Source of the DNA: Taibaiella soli
Lineage (GTDB): Bacteria; Bacteroidota; Bacteroidia; Chitinophagales; Chitinophagaceae
DNA: 64,000 bases
Reading direction: 5' to 3'
Assembly (NCBI RefSeq): GCF_003236175.1
Contig: NZ_QKTW01000015.1
Span: 62,001-126,000 of the forward strand
Part shown: in pieces, positions 17,401 through 25,354 of the stretch
Layout: the number at the start of each line of letters is the position of its first letter
Position numbering within the stretch: position 1 is the first letter of the stretch
Notes under the pieces: model-generated
What the model was told of the DNA's origin: nothing
The model's input: only the letters and a program-made list of their open reading frames with translations
Databases searched by the model: none
Position numbers and translations under genes: made by a program

Positions 17401-20318
17401 TGACACATGCTTGACGTTGCAGGGCTGATCGTTGCTAAAGCGGGTTGCGCCAGCACGGTAAAATAATTTTTAACCGCTGCGTTCGATGTCGGACCAGCTG
17501 CAGTACCGAGATTAACGGTACCCGGACAATAACCTGTTGCATAAGAGACGCTGCTGCTACCCACATTTGGGGTTGCGGCATTGTCTTGTGCCACTATAAA
17601 ATACAGGATAGTATCACCCACAGCAGGTGCCGATGTTAGTTTGGTGTAATCGATCGCGAAAGTAAACGAGCTGCCGCTATTGGTTGCTGTTACATATTTC
17701 CAGCCGTTGAATGCTGCAATATTCGCTGATGGATAAGTACCAAAGCTGTCCAGTTCTACTTTTCTTTTATAGTACAACCGCGGTGCATTTGTCGTCGCGT
17801 TTACACCACTTGCATCGGTAATTGTTGCTGTAAGCGATGGGGCACTGGTACAGTAGGTTGTACCCGGAAGCGCATTGTATACTATCACCGGCGGAGCTGC
17901 ATCTAACCCGGCAGCTGTAAACTGAAGCGCACCACAATCAGGATTTGCCGGACGTGTAACACCATTAATATCGACCGTTACCACTGGTGAACTTGTCGCA
18001 ACACCGTTTGACTTTGCAAATGAGGTACCTGTTGGCGCATACAATCCATTTGTTTGTGTCAGATTATTTTCCAGGAAAGAAGCGCTTTCACGCGGTGCCA
18101 TAAATGTTTTGTATAAACCACAAGCTGTATTAAATGAAGCATCACTTGTGAGACTGTATGAATTCACCACAGGTGTTGCATAGTTCTCTGCATAGATGAA
18201 TGCGTTGGTAATATTTGGCACGTAAAAAATATTGCCGTTGCTGGTTGTCGCATAGTTGGCCGGAACGACTCCTGCAGTACCGGCGCTGCGCACCAGCGCA
18301 GTTACAACACCTGTACCTGCCGGCACTACATTCACATTGATGATATTATTTCTCAAATCCAAACCTGTTGCGGATGAGCTGTAGTATATACCTGCTGTGC
18401 CCAGATTAGCCCCTGTAGAAGTATGATTGAAACGAATAGTGTTGTGATAAATATTGTATTGAATCGCGGTCGACAAATACATTCCATAAATGCTGCTGCC
18501 GCTGTAAATAGGTGTTTTAAAATCGGCAATCTGATTGTTGTACACATTACCATTGGTGGTTCCCGAAGAATAATACAAACCATACAAATTGCCACTGGCG
18601 CCTGCTACAGTAAGTCCGGAAACCCTGTTGTTGTAAATATTTGTATTGACACCGTTGGTGTGATAAATGCCGTAAATAGTACTGGTGGCCGTGGTATCAT
18701 TCGCTACATAATTATCATGCACATCGCCAGCAGCTGTGTTTTTGTAAATCGCATAAATGCCGCCTGTGTTCGTACGACAATTAGTAATGGTATCGAAAGC
18801 GATATCTGCACCGGCAGAACCATTGGTAGCATAATGTCCGTAGAGATAGCCGGATTGTGTAATTACTACCTGGTCAATTTTGTTGTTCTTATTGACATAC
18901 GCTTGTCCCACACCCACAGCTGGCGACGAAGTGTAGCCTGCAGAAGTGTACATACCATAAACATAGTAGTTGGTCGTTACGTTCTGCAGCAAGTTATTGG
19001 TAAACGTAAGCGTACCCGTTGTAGCTGGATAATTGTAGATATAATACGCATAGATATACCCGCTGCTGCCTGTGCTCGTTTTTGTAATGTTGCTTACCAC
19101 ATTGCCTTTCACGTATACATAAGGTGTACTTCCGTAATAGTTATAAAACATATAGAGGTATGAACTACTGGAACTGGTGCCCCAGTTGACGTTCGTCACT
19201 ACGTTGTTTGTAATGGAATCTGCATAGAAAGTAGAATAGTAATTATACATGCCGTACAGATAGCCGGAAGTAGCCGCAGCATTGGCCCCGGAGATTGTAT
19301 TTTTATTAAAGCGGAAAACGGCATTCGCATCTTGGTGACCACCGTTTGAAGAGTTGTAATTATACAGCACATACAAATGTGTTGTGGTCATTGATGCGTT
19401 TACATTAAAGCCGTTATTCTGGATATTCAAATCTCCTTTACCAACGCCGGGATAGATCATGTAAGTAGTCGTACTCTGTGCAGATGCTACAGAAAAATTA
19501 TTGTTCTGAATCGTCACTACACTATCGTTTGCCGTGCGGATACCATATGCTGTCGACGAACTGCCACCGATTGTAATTGTATTACTCTGACCAGGATTAC
19601 CGATTATATTGTTTACATCGCACACACCTGAAGACGCAATACCAGTAAGGCTTATAGCGGTATTACAATTGGAAATAGTATTACCGGCGAAAAAGTTTTT
19701 GCTATTGGCATCTGCTGCAACAGCACCAGTAGTAGCCAGCGTACCACTGCTCGCTGCTTGTGTATGCGCACCGCGAATACCAATCGATGTATTACCTGAG
19801 TTTAATGAAATCGTACAACCAGAAATAGTCACATTCTGACAACCATCGAAAGGTGCGGCAGCATTTAGTTTCACGAGTGAATAGCCCCATTCCATCTGTG
19901 TCGTAGTGGTCGTGTTTGCTGTAGCTTCCGAGAGGTTCAATGCGTTGATCGTAACAAAATCTGCACCTGCAATGTAAAACATACCATCAGTACTGCCAGT
20001 TCCCGTGAAAGCCGTTACAGTGTTGCTATTACCATTAATGATAAGTGGTTTGCTCGCCAAAAGGCTTGCATTGAGTACTGTGCTCCCTAACACGTAACCG
20101 CCAACAGGAGCGGTTTGTGGGTTACCCGCAGTTAGATTGATCGTGGCGCCGCCAACGCCTACGCCTTGCAGATTCAGCGTTCTGATTACAGAATCGAGCG
20201 TTGGATAAGTGGCACTCGGCACTGTAATCGTACCTGATAATTGTGCCCGCACCTGTTGGCCGCAAAAGATTGCGATGAGCAATACCGCCAGAAAATTGAA
20301 TGTAGATTTCATAACCAT
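14436..20318 (-). CDS. Giant secreted β-helix/Ig-like protein with T9SS type A sorting domain
   Basis: 1960 residues; a second Met two codons in (20312) may be the real start and leads into signal peptide MKSTFNFLAVLLIAIFCG. Residues about 45-310 look like a right-handed β-helix (VTINALNLSEA, NVTISGCTISLNSG). About 310-660 continue as a very Tyr-rich β-helix with YGMY/YGLYYSSG steps. About 1000-1190 is a separate domain (LSFSVATPYGSYTNFAI, FYWDGVSNLVVET). Eight tandem Ig-like repeats with the YQW core follow at about 1240-1880. The final 75 residues (LFPNPTQQFVNIDAP, DLQGRM, GVYMFMI, ending VFKSE) are a type A sorting domain closely matching that of the 3323-aa neighbour. Probably a surface or released structural/adhesive protein. 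The pair likely arose by duplication of the C-terminal part. Confidence 0.93.
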   Translation of the reverse strand: MVMKSTFNFLAVLLIAIFCGQQVRAQLSGTITVPSATYPTLDSVIRTLNLQGVGVGGATINLTAGNPQTAPVGGYVLGSTVLNASLLASKPLIINGNSNTVTAFTGTGSTDGMFYIAGADFVTINALNLSEATANTTTTTQMEWGYSLVKLNAAAPFDGCQNVTISGCTISLNSGNTSIGIRGAHTQAASSGTLATTGAVAADANSKNFFAGNTISNCNTAISLTGIASSGVCDVNNIIGNPGQSNTITIGGSSSTAYGIRTANDSVVTIQNNNFSVASAQSTTTYMIYPGVGKGDLNIQNNGFNVNASMTTTHLYVLYNYNSSNGGHQDANAVFRFNKNTISGANAAATSGYLYGMYNYYSTFYADSITNNVVTNVNWGTSSSSSYLYMFYNYYGSTPYVYVKGNVVSNITKTSTGSSGYIYAYYIYNYPATTGTLTFTNNLLQNVTTNYYVYGMYTSAGYTSSPAVGVGQAYVNKNNKIDQVVITQSGYLYGHYATNGSAGADIAFDTITNCRTNTGGIYAIYKNTAAGDVHDNYVANDTTATSTIYGIYHTNGVNTNIYNNRVSGLTVAGASGNLYGLYYSSGTTNGNVYNNQIADFKTPIYSGSSIYGMYLSTAIQYNIYHNTIRFNHTSTGANLGTAGIYYSSSATGLDLRNNIINVNVVPAGTGVVTALVRSAGTAGVVPANYATTSNGNIFYVPNITNAFIYAENYATPVVNSYSLTSDASFNTACGLYKTFMAPRESASFLENNLTQTNGLYAPTGTSFAKSNGVATSSPVVTVDINGVTRPANPDCGALQFTAAGLDAAPPVIVYNALPGTTYCTSAPSLTATITDASGVNATTNAPRLYYKRKVELDSFGTYPSANIAAFNGWKYVTATNSGSSFTFAIDYTKLTSAPAVGDTILYFIVAQDNAATPNVGSSSVSYATGYCPGTVNLGTAAGPTSNAAVKNYFTVLAQPALATISPATSSMCQGLGVKLTANPVSVPVSATIGTGVTQNTNMTYPAPYGNWYTGARHQMLILASELQAMGLSAGNLTSLSFSVATPYGSYTNFAISLGNTTQTAMTTTFLTGLTQVYSAATYTPVAGWNAHTFTTPFYWDGVSNLVVETAFSNCLSCGSGNICNSTNYTNNAVMNQSVTPFVSTAYYYSDGSSCMIATITTASSTIAQRPNMMLSGNKKMAINWTPYTNLYKDSLMTQAMGAADTNTIVYAKPATTTNYATVNVFNGCSSSASSTPAVVNIIPAPSTVTTPAGSASFCGGSNTTIAGPTGTGLSYQWMQGSTAISGATASSYTTGSVGTYALKVTNTSTGCSATSSAVNVINTPAPLASATASGSTTVCGGGIVTLNANAGTGLSYQWMKSGAVVTGATGSSYGATATGNYAVIVSAAANCSTTSTAVPVTVNVINTTVTASGATTFCTGGNVLLSVPTAASQTYQWMQGGTNISGATGATYAASATGNYTVQVNNATTGCMATSTPAVSVTVGSGPASAFTPTGTIGICSGNSTTLSTTAASGVSYQWQLNGSPIAGATNITYVANTSGNYTLVASISPTCQTTSTATSLVVNPLPAVTTTPSGNAGVCQGSSIALNVPSGNGFTYQWKQGGTNIVGATNSTYNASVAGNYTVAVANTQTTCAATSSNIVLSVNSLPAASATNTSALTVCQGDSVGMAANTGTGFSYQWQKNGNNIAAANNSAFLAYQSGNYTVVVTNANNCSVTSQPIAVTVNPLPMSVISYTSPVIFCEGGAVVFTSADTSTNLSYQWNRNGVPVYGANAYSDIVYQTGIYSIKVTNGYGCSATSQPVSVTVNALPSPVITHNGDGSFTTNPGFATYQWYFDGQAITGATTDSVMPVQNGLYWVAVSDGNGCINTSPQMFMNNVGVVSVMTSGDDIRLFPNPTQQFVNIDAPVKVDVMVRDLQGRMVMIQKEAKRVDVSPLANGVYMFMILDQNGMLLKAEKVFKSE

Positions 20319-20370
20319 GCGTATACTAGTTTTGGTGAATTTTTATATTTGAGTAATGGACAAACCTTTC

Positions 20371-20496
20371 CCAGTCCGGTTTTCCGCTGTTTTTTCAGCA
20401 GAAGCCGGTAGCTTTTTTTTCAATTATTTTTTTGCGGTAGGCACAAAAATCCCCCACTCCGTTTTCGCGCTGTTTTTTTCAGACCGACGACGGTTA
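20371..20496. repeat. Two imperfect direct copies of a hairpin-forming element
   Basis: Copy 1 (20371-20412) can fold as CCGG-TTTTC-CGCTG against CAGCA-GAAG-CCGG and is followed by a run of eight T on the plus strand. Copy 2 (20453-20496) keeps the core but folds less well. Position suggests the 5' region of the 14436-20318 gene; role unknown. Confidence 0.5.
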
Positions 20497-20981
20497 GTTG
20501 TTGCTCATTCCTGAGCCACCTTACGAATCCCGTTTAGAGAAGCAGATACAGCTTCGCCACAACGCACGATTGCTTTGGATGTACTTTGTTTAGGTATTAT
20601 AAGTCGGGAAAGGGAACTACTTAGAAGTTACTCCGCGCGCAAAATATTTTTTGCAGGCAGAAGGTTTAATCAGTGGAAATTTTTTGCACGGTACAGTTTC
20701 ATGCGGTAACACACATTATGCTGTGAAATGCCCGTCTACAAGTGATTTGGTTGGACAACAAACTAATTCTGTTCGATAAAAATTCTTCGTAACATTCTCT
20801 CTGGTTCTTTTGTCCGGTTGCAGCCAGACGTTCATTTTATTTACTAATGCTAATTAATGACATTTATTTTGTTAAAACAAGCATAAAATTCGATTAACAA
20901 CAGCTTAGTATTTAAACCCCAAGGACAAAATGCATAACTAACTGATTGTGTACATTAAGCTCAATGCATGCTGGACATGCA

Positions 20982-21010
20982 AAAAGCCCTCACGAATTGT
21001 GAAGGCTTTC
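20982..21010 (-). terminator. Terminator of lpxB
   Basis: Eleven-base stem AAAGCCCTCAC/GTGAAGGCTTT with one mismatch, 27 bases beyond the lpxB stop on the minus strand, ending in AAA/TTT flanks. Confidence 0.75.
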
Positions 21011-21037
21011 GGATGAATTTGACACTATAATTATTGT

Positions 21038-22141
21038 TTATTTTTTACGCATAAAAGAAACTATTCCTTCTGCCGCTTCCTGCGACGCATTTGAATCACC
21101 CAGTTTATGCCAGAGTATTTTATAATCTTGCAATTGCTGTTGTAAAAACGAACCACCATCCAGCAAACGATGCAATTCTTTTTTCAGATTTTCCTCGTTG
21201 AGATCCGCTTGTATTAATTCTGTAACTACCGGTTTATCCATGATCAGATTGACCAGTGAGATATACTTCACCTTGATCAGTTTTTTCGCCAGCATATAAG
21301 AAATCGGATTGCCTTTATAACACACCACCTGCGGTACACCAAACAACGCAGTTTCTAACGTTGCAGTACCGCTCGTCACCAATGCAGCTTTTGCCTGCTT
21401 CAGTATATTATACGTCTGTGCTTTTGCCAGCATTACATTTTCATTACCGATGATCTCTTTATAAAATTCATCTGGCTGTGCAGGTGCCTGCGCTACCACA
21501 AACTGATATTGCGGAAAATGTTTTACTACCGTAAGCATCACCGGCAGCTTCACTTTTATCTCTTGCTTTCGGCTGCCAGGCAATAATGCAATGATTGGCT
21601 TGTCGGATATCTTTTGCACTGGCACGTTGTCTTGCTCATCTTGCACCACTTGAATCAACGGATGCCCAACATAACTCACCTTAAAATCCCATTTGGTATA
21701 GAAGTCTACTTCAAATGGCAAAATCACCAGCATCAGATCCACGTCACGTTTGATCTTCTTTACACGATTCTCTTTCCATGCCCAAACCTGCGGAGAAATA
21801 TAATACACTACGGGAATGCCCTGCTGCTTCGCCCATTCTGCAATGCGCATATTGAATCCCGGATAATCGATTAAAATCAGAACGTCTGGTTTATAAGCGA
21901 GCATATCTTTTTTACAGAAATCAATATTGCTGAAAATGGTACGCAGGTGCATCAGCACTTCCACGAATCCCATAAACGCCAGATCGCGATAGTGCTTTAC
22001 CAGCGTGGCTCCCGCAGCTTCCATACGGTCGCCGCCCCAACACCTGATATCCGCAACAGCATCTTTTTCATGCAATGCTTTTATCAGATTGCTGCCATGC
22101 AAATCACCACTTGCTTCTCCTGCTATAATATAATAACGCAT
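21038..22141 (-). CDS. lpxB: Lipid-A-disaccharide synthase
   Basis: GT19 glycosyltransferase that joins UDP-2,3-diacylglucosamine and lipid X to make the lipid A disaccharide at the inner face of the cytoplasmic membrane. 367 residues, the normal length. Recognisable family motifs are AGEASGDLHG at residues 7-16, the GGDRMEAAGA segment, IDYPGFNMR, YYISPQVWAWK, LPFEVDFY, YVGHPL, LLPGSRKQEI and the TSGTATLE nucleotide-sugar loop. ATG start is clear. A small membrane protein gene lies upstream on the same strand. A short 7-base-period repeat sits just before the start. Confidence 0.96.
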   Translation of the reverse strand: MRYYIIAGEASGDLHGSNLIKALHEKDAVADIRCWGGDRMEAAGATLVKHYRDLAFMGFVEVLMHLRTIFSNIDFCKKDMLAYKPDVLILIDYPGFNMRIAEWAKQQGIPVVYYISPQVWAWKENRVKKIKRDVDLMLVILPFEVDFYTKWDFKVSYVGHPLIQVVQDEQDNVPVQKISDKPIIALLPGSRKQEIKVKLPVMLTVVKHFPQYQFVVAQAPAQPDEFYKEIIGNENVMLAKAQTYNILKQAKAALVTSGTATLETALFGVPQVVCYKGNPISYMLAKKLIKVKYISLVNLIMDKPVVTELIQADLNEENLKKELHRLLDGGSFLQQQLQDYKILWHKLGDSNASQEAAEGIVSFMRKK

Positions 22142-22152
22142 CTTTTAAATTG

Positions 22153-22173
22153 AAAAGTCAAAAGTCAAAACAA
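22153..22173. repeat. Heptamer-period array upstream of lpxB
   Basis: Three 7-base units: AAAAGTC, AAAAGTC, AAAACAA, 11 bases upstream of the lpxB start codon. Member of the intergenic 7-base class described in the findings. Confidence 0.5.
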
Positions 22174-22255
22174 CACGTTCAAACACATTCCATACACTTA
22201 ACCCACATTCATCACATTCTTTAACGACTCGCGCTAAGCCCCCCCTTTAGGGACG

Positions 22256-22549
22256 TTACCAAATGTATTTCACCAGCACGAACACGAGAACATACAGCAT
22301 CGTTGCAATAAAAATGCCACGCGCTGTGAGATCGAGCCTGCGGTTGGTGTACAACATAAAGGGCAAAATATTCGCCAGCAGACTCAATGCAATCACTTTG
22401 GCAAAAGTCTGATGATTATGAAACAGTCCATTGAAAAAATCGCCCAGTTGCTGCCCCCGGCCTAACACCAGGAAAACGACCAGCGAACCAATCAATGGAA
22501 ATAAAGCACCCAGTATAAATCCCAGTACGGGAACATTACGCTTCAACAT
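22256..22549 (-). CDS. Small integral membrane protein of unknown function
   Basis: 97 residues with three hydrophobic spans: about 8-31 (VLGFILGALFPLIGSLVVFLVL), 49-66 (TFAKVIALSLLANILPFM) and 76-95 (ARGIFIATMLYVLVFVLV), with the Arg/Asp-containing YTNRRLDL loop between spans 2 and 3. No enzyme motif. It lies upstream of lpxB on the same strand with a 114-base gap, so co-transcription is possible. I cannot assign a family with certainty. Confidence 0.75.
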   Translation of the reverse strand: MLKRNVPVLGFILGALFPLIGSLVVFLVLGRGQQLGDFFNGLFHNHQTFAKVIALSLLANILPFMLYTNRRLDLTARGIFIATMLYVLVFVLVKYIW

Positions 22550-22784
22550 TTTTTAAAAGAAAATATGCGGCGAATATACTCAGAATAATGCCGGGAAACA
22601 TGCCTCCCGGGAAACGCTACCCGATACGGGACAATTCATTGTGTCCAAAAATTTTCAGAAGTCGCAAAATCCCTGATTCAGGGCTAAAAAAAACCGAAAT
22701 ACATAATAACAAAACAACAACTGTTTGATTTTCACCGGATAGTTTACAATTCACTTAACATACGTCATACGGTCATTCTGCATT

Positions 22785-22792
22785 ACCTTTGC
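22785..22792 (+). promoter_or_regulatory. Bacteroidetes-type -7 box for the ComA-like gene
   Basis: TACCTTTG fits TAnnTTTG and lies 22 bases before the ATG at 22815. No clear -33 TTG at the usual distance. Confidence 0.6.
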
Positions 22793-22814
22793 CCCGGTAC
22801 TGAAATTATTATTC

Positions 22815-23612
22815 ATGAACTTTCCCCTCAATCACTTGCCGGAGCGCACACAGAAACCGAGAACCCATGGCCTGACCATGGTGATGGATAAAGGCATGGG
22901 CCTTGACGAAGTACGTAACTTTCTGTCTGTTGCGGCTCCATACGTTGATATCGTGAAACTGGGTTTCGGAACGGCATTTGTAACGAATCGTCTTCGCGAG
23001 AAAATAGAAATCTACCGTGAGCATAATATTCCTGTATACTTCGGCGGTACTCTGTTTGAAGCTTTTCTGGTACGCAACCAGTTTGAAGATTATCTGAACG
23101 TTATCAAAGAATACGGCCTGGAACATGTAGAGGTTTCAGACGGTTCTATTATCATTCCACATGCAGAGAAATGTGGCTATATAGAACGTTTAGCCAAACA
23201 CGTAACTGTACTTTCTGAAGTTGGCTCTAAAGATGCAACGCATATCATGCCGCCGTACAAATGGATCGAACTGATGCGCGCAGAACTGGAAGCTGGTTCT
23301 ACTTACGTAATTGCAGAAGCTCGCGAAGCAGGCAACGTAGGTATCTACCGTGGCTCCGGAGAAGTACGTGAAGGTCTGGTTCAGGAAATTCTGACGCAGA
23401 TTCCGGCAGAAAAAATCATCTGGGAAGCGCCGCAAAAAGCACAACAGGTTTATTTTATGGAGCTGCTGGGAGCAAACGTAAACCTCGGCAATATCGCACC
23501 AAATGACATGTTGCCGCTGGAAGCTACCCGTCTAGGACTGCGCGGTGATACATTCTACCTGTATCTCGACAAAAAGCCAAAGGATATCGTTATCAACAGC
23601 AGCAATGATTAA
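22815..23612 (+). CDS. comA: Phosphosulfolactate synthase (ComA family)
   Basis: 265 residues. The family adds sulfite to phosphoenolpyruvate to give (R)-phosphosulfolactate, first step of coenzyme M synthesis in methanogens. Features typical of the family are the opening KPRTHGLTMVMDKG, VDIVKLGFGT, VYFGGTLFE, VEVSDGS, VLSEVGSKD, the YVIAEAREAG strand, and IWEAPQKAQQVYF near the end, consistent with a TIM-barrel. Bacteroidetes do not make coenzyme M; a role in making sulfonates, possibly feeding sulfonolipids, is inference. It has its own promoter box and terminator, so it is probably monocistronic. Confidence 0.88.
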   Translation: MNFPLNHLPERTQKPRTHGLTMVMDKGMGLDEVRNFLSVAAPYVDIVKLGFGTAFVTNRLREKIEIYREHNIPVYFGGTLFEAFLVRNQFEDYLNVIKEYGLEHVEVSDGSIIIPHAEKCGYIERLAKHVTVLSEVGSKDATHIMPPYKWIELMRAELEAGSTYVIAEAREAGNVGIYRGSGEVREGLVQEILTQIPAEKIIWEAPQKAQQVYFMELLGANVNLGNIAPNDMLPLEATRLGLRGDTFYLYLDKKPKDIVINSSND

Positions 23613-23627
23613 TTTTTAAAATAATTC

Positions 23628-23667
23628 AAAGCCGGATCGCATAATATATGTTATCCGGCTTTGTTCA
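23628..23667 (+). terminator. Terminator of the ComA-like gene
   Basis: Ten-base stem AAAGCCGGAT/ATCCGGCTTT with a 15-base loop, 15 bases past the stop and 17 bases before aroE. Confidence 0.75.
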
Positions 23668-23679
23668 TTTGCTCTATTC

Positions 23680-24420
23680 ATGACGGATGTTTACGGACTG
23701 ATCGGCTACCCGCTTACACACTCGTTTTCCGCAGGATATTTTTCAGAGAAATTTTCTGCCGGGTCGATCAATGCGGTATATCAAAACTTTCCGTTGGAAG
23801 ACATCACGCAATTCCCTGGCTTGTTACAACGGCAACCTTATTTAAAAGGACTGAATGTTACAATTCCGCACAAACAGGCCATCATTCCTTATTTAGATGC
23901 TCTTTCAAAAGAAGCGGCTCAAATCGGCGCCGTCAATTGTATTTCTTTCTCCGAAGGAAAATTAACCGGTCATAATACAGATATCATCGGTTTTCGCGAA
24001 AGCTTGCGACCATTATTGCAGCCTCAGCACCAAAAAGCACTGATTCTGGGAACAGGCGGCGCTTCGCTTGCTGTTGCATACGCGCTAGACCAGCTAAATA
24101 TCCCTTATCTGAAAGTCTCTCGCCAGGTATCCTCATCTGCCATCAGTTATGGAAATATTTCCCCGCAAATCGTGGCAGAACACATGATTATCATCAACAC
24201 AACTCCATTAGGCACTTATCCTTCTGTTCATTCATTCCCCGATTTCCCATATAAGCTGCTCAGTCAGCAACATCTGCTCTACGATCTGGTATACAATCCC
24301 GCCGAAACGGCTTTTTTAACATTGGGTAAACAGCAGGGCGCAATCATCAAAAATGGATTGGAAATGTTGCATTTACAAGCAGAAGCCGCGTGGCAGATCT
24401 GGCAGCAATATTCTTTCTAA
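23680..24420 (+). CDS. aroE: Shikimate dehydrogenase
   Basis: NADP-dependent reduction of 3-dehydroshikimate to shikimate in chorismate synthesis. 246 residues, slightly short as usual for Bacteroidetes. Substrate-binding residues: HSFSAGYF at 14-21, NVTIPHK with the catalytic Lys near 68, and GHNTDIIGF with the partner Asp near 105. The nucleotide fold carries GTGGASLAV. The C-terminal helix GLEMLHLQAEAAWQIW closes the site. ATG at 23680 directly follows a terminator, so the promoter is not obvious; read-through from the upstream gene is possible. Confidence 0.95.
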   Translation: MTDVYGLIGYPLTHSFSAGYFSEKFSAGSINAVYQNFPLEDITQFPGLLQRQPYLKGLNVTIPHKQAIIPYLDALSKEAAQIGAVNCISFSEGKLTGHNTDIIGFRESLRPLLQPQHQKALILGTGGASLAVAYALDQLNIPYLKVSRQVSSSAISYGNISPQIVAEHMIIINTTPLGTYPSVHSFPDFPYKLLSQQHLLYDLVYNPAETAFLTLGKQQGAIIKNGLEMLHLQAEAAWQIWQQYSF

Positions 24421-24482
24421 AACGTTCAGAAATACGTTAACACCGCAGCGTTGGTATAATTATTAAATTACTATTAGCAATT

Positions 24483-24636
24483 GGTTAAAGAGTTAAATAG
24501 GCAAATGGCTAAATCAGTCGTAGTCTTATTCGCAACGAATTAACGTTTTTACTGACCATGTTAATTGGGCAAACAGTTAAATCAGTCGTATTATAATTCG
24601 CGGCTTATTAATCTATTAACGAATTAACCGATTAAC
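24483..24636. repeat. Three octamer-period arrays in the aroE-DUF308 gap
   Basis: Three clusters of degenerate 8-base units: 24483-24514 (for example GGTTAAAG, AGTTAAAT), 24559-24582 (GGGCAAAC, AGTTAAAT) and 24605-24636 (GAATTAAC, CGATTAAC). The first two clusters both end in CAGTCGTA. They fill most of the 264-base gap, which holds no other feature. Confidence 0.65.
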
Positions 24637-24684
24637 CTTCAAAGTAGAAGAGTTCTATTGTCTAACCATAAAATCTGTTATGTT

Positions 24685-25254
24685 ATGTCAACACAAGCGA
24701 TGTCTCACGTACCGGCGAAACAGAACAATTTATTATTGATTAAAGGTGTGGTTGAAATTTTGTGGGGTGTGGCTGCAATAATCATGGCACTTACTGATCC
24801 CGTTCCGATTATCGTCTCATTTGGTTTGGTAAACATTGTTGCCAGTGCACTCACATTTGCATATGCCGGAATCAACAAACACCTGGAAATTTCCCACCAG
24901 TGGCTGTTTATAGAAGGTGTTGTAGAGTTAGCCGCAGGCGTTTTATTCATCTTTTTGATTCACGACCTTCATAATTTTGTGCAATGGATGGGCTACGGTA
25001 TCGTATTTATTGTGTTTCTCCAGTTTATCTACGGATATTTTATGCTGACCACCAACAGAGTAAACGTGGCCAACATGATCAGCCGTTTCGTAAACTGTCT
25101 GGTAGGCACAATGGTAGCGCTGATCCTGATCTCTAATCTCTGGGGCACTACTGGTTCGCTCATCTTGATTGGTGGGTTCTCCGTTGTATTTGGTATTTTA
25201 AATTCACACTTCGCCATGAAATTTGGCAACATTATCATGGGTAAAACCGAATAA
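24685..25254 (+). CDS. HdeD/DUF308-type membrane protein
   Basis: 189 residues from the ATG at 24685 (a TTG at 24658 would add nine residues without other support). Six hydrophobic spans in three helix pairs: LLLIKGVVEILWGVAAIIMAL, IVSFGLVNIVASALTFAYAG, WLFIEGVVELAAGVLFIFLI, MGYGIVFIVFLQFIYGYFML, FVNCLVGTMVALILI and GSLILIGGFSVVFGILNSHF. The repeated (K/E)GVVE(I/L)xxG motif is typical of the family. HdeD of enteric bacteria is linked to acid resistance; the function here is unknown. Confidence 0.82.
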   Translation: MSTQAMSHVPAKQNNLLLIKGVVEILWGVAAIIMALTDPVPIIVSFGLVNIVASALTFAYAGINKHLEISHQWLFIEGVVELAAGVLFIFLIHDLHNFVQWMGYGIVFIVFLQFIYGYFMLTTNRVNVANMISRFVNCLVGTMVALILISNLWGTTGSLILIGGFSVVFGILNSHFAMKFGNIIMGKTE

Positions 25255-25284
25255 AAAAACAAGACAATCCTGCATCATAGAATG

Positions 25285-25322
25285 AAAAAGCGTCCCAACG
25301 ATTAGGTTGGGACGCTTTTCGT
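25285..25322. terminator. Bidirectional terminator
   Basis: Fourteen-base perfect stem AAAAGCGTCCCAAC/GTTGGGACGCTTTT with a 6-base loop between the convergent DUF308 and methyltransferase genes. Confidence 0.9.
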
Positions 25323-25354
25323 TATTACGCTGAAAGCTTGAAATGCTGTTAAAT

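Larger units (their letters stand above)
20319..21037. other. 719-bp gap with a doubled hairpin-like element
   Basis: No open frame of note. It contains two similar 42-45-base copies at 20371-20412 and 20453-20496, each with a TCCG(G)TTTT core and a GCTGTTTTTT(T)CAG centre, lying 50-180 bases upstream of the minus-strand giant gene, and the lpxB terminator at its right end. The rest shows nothing I can name. Confidence 0.6.

Noticed and set aside
18423-19163. 246-aa plus-strand open frame opposite the 1960-aa gene
   Set aside because: Antisense to the Tyr-rich repeat region; its Ile/Val-rich sequence is a mirror of TAT/AAT/TAC codons on the real strand.
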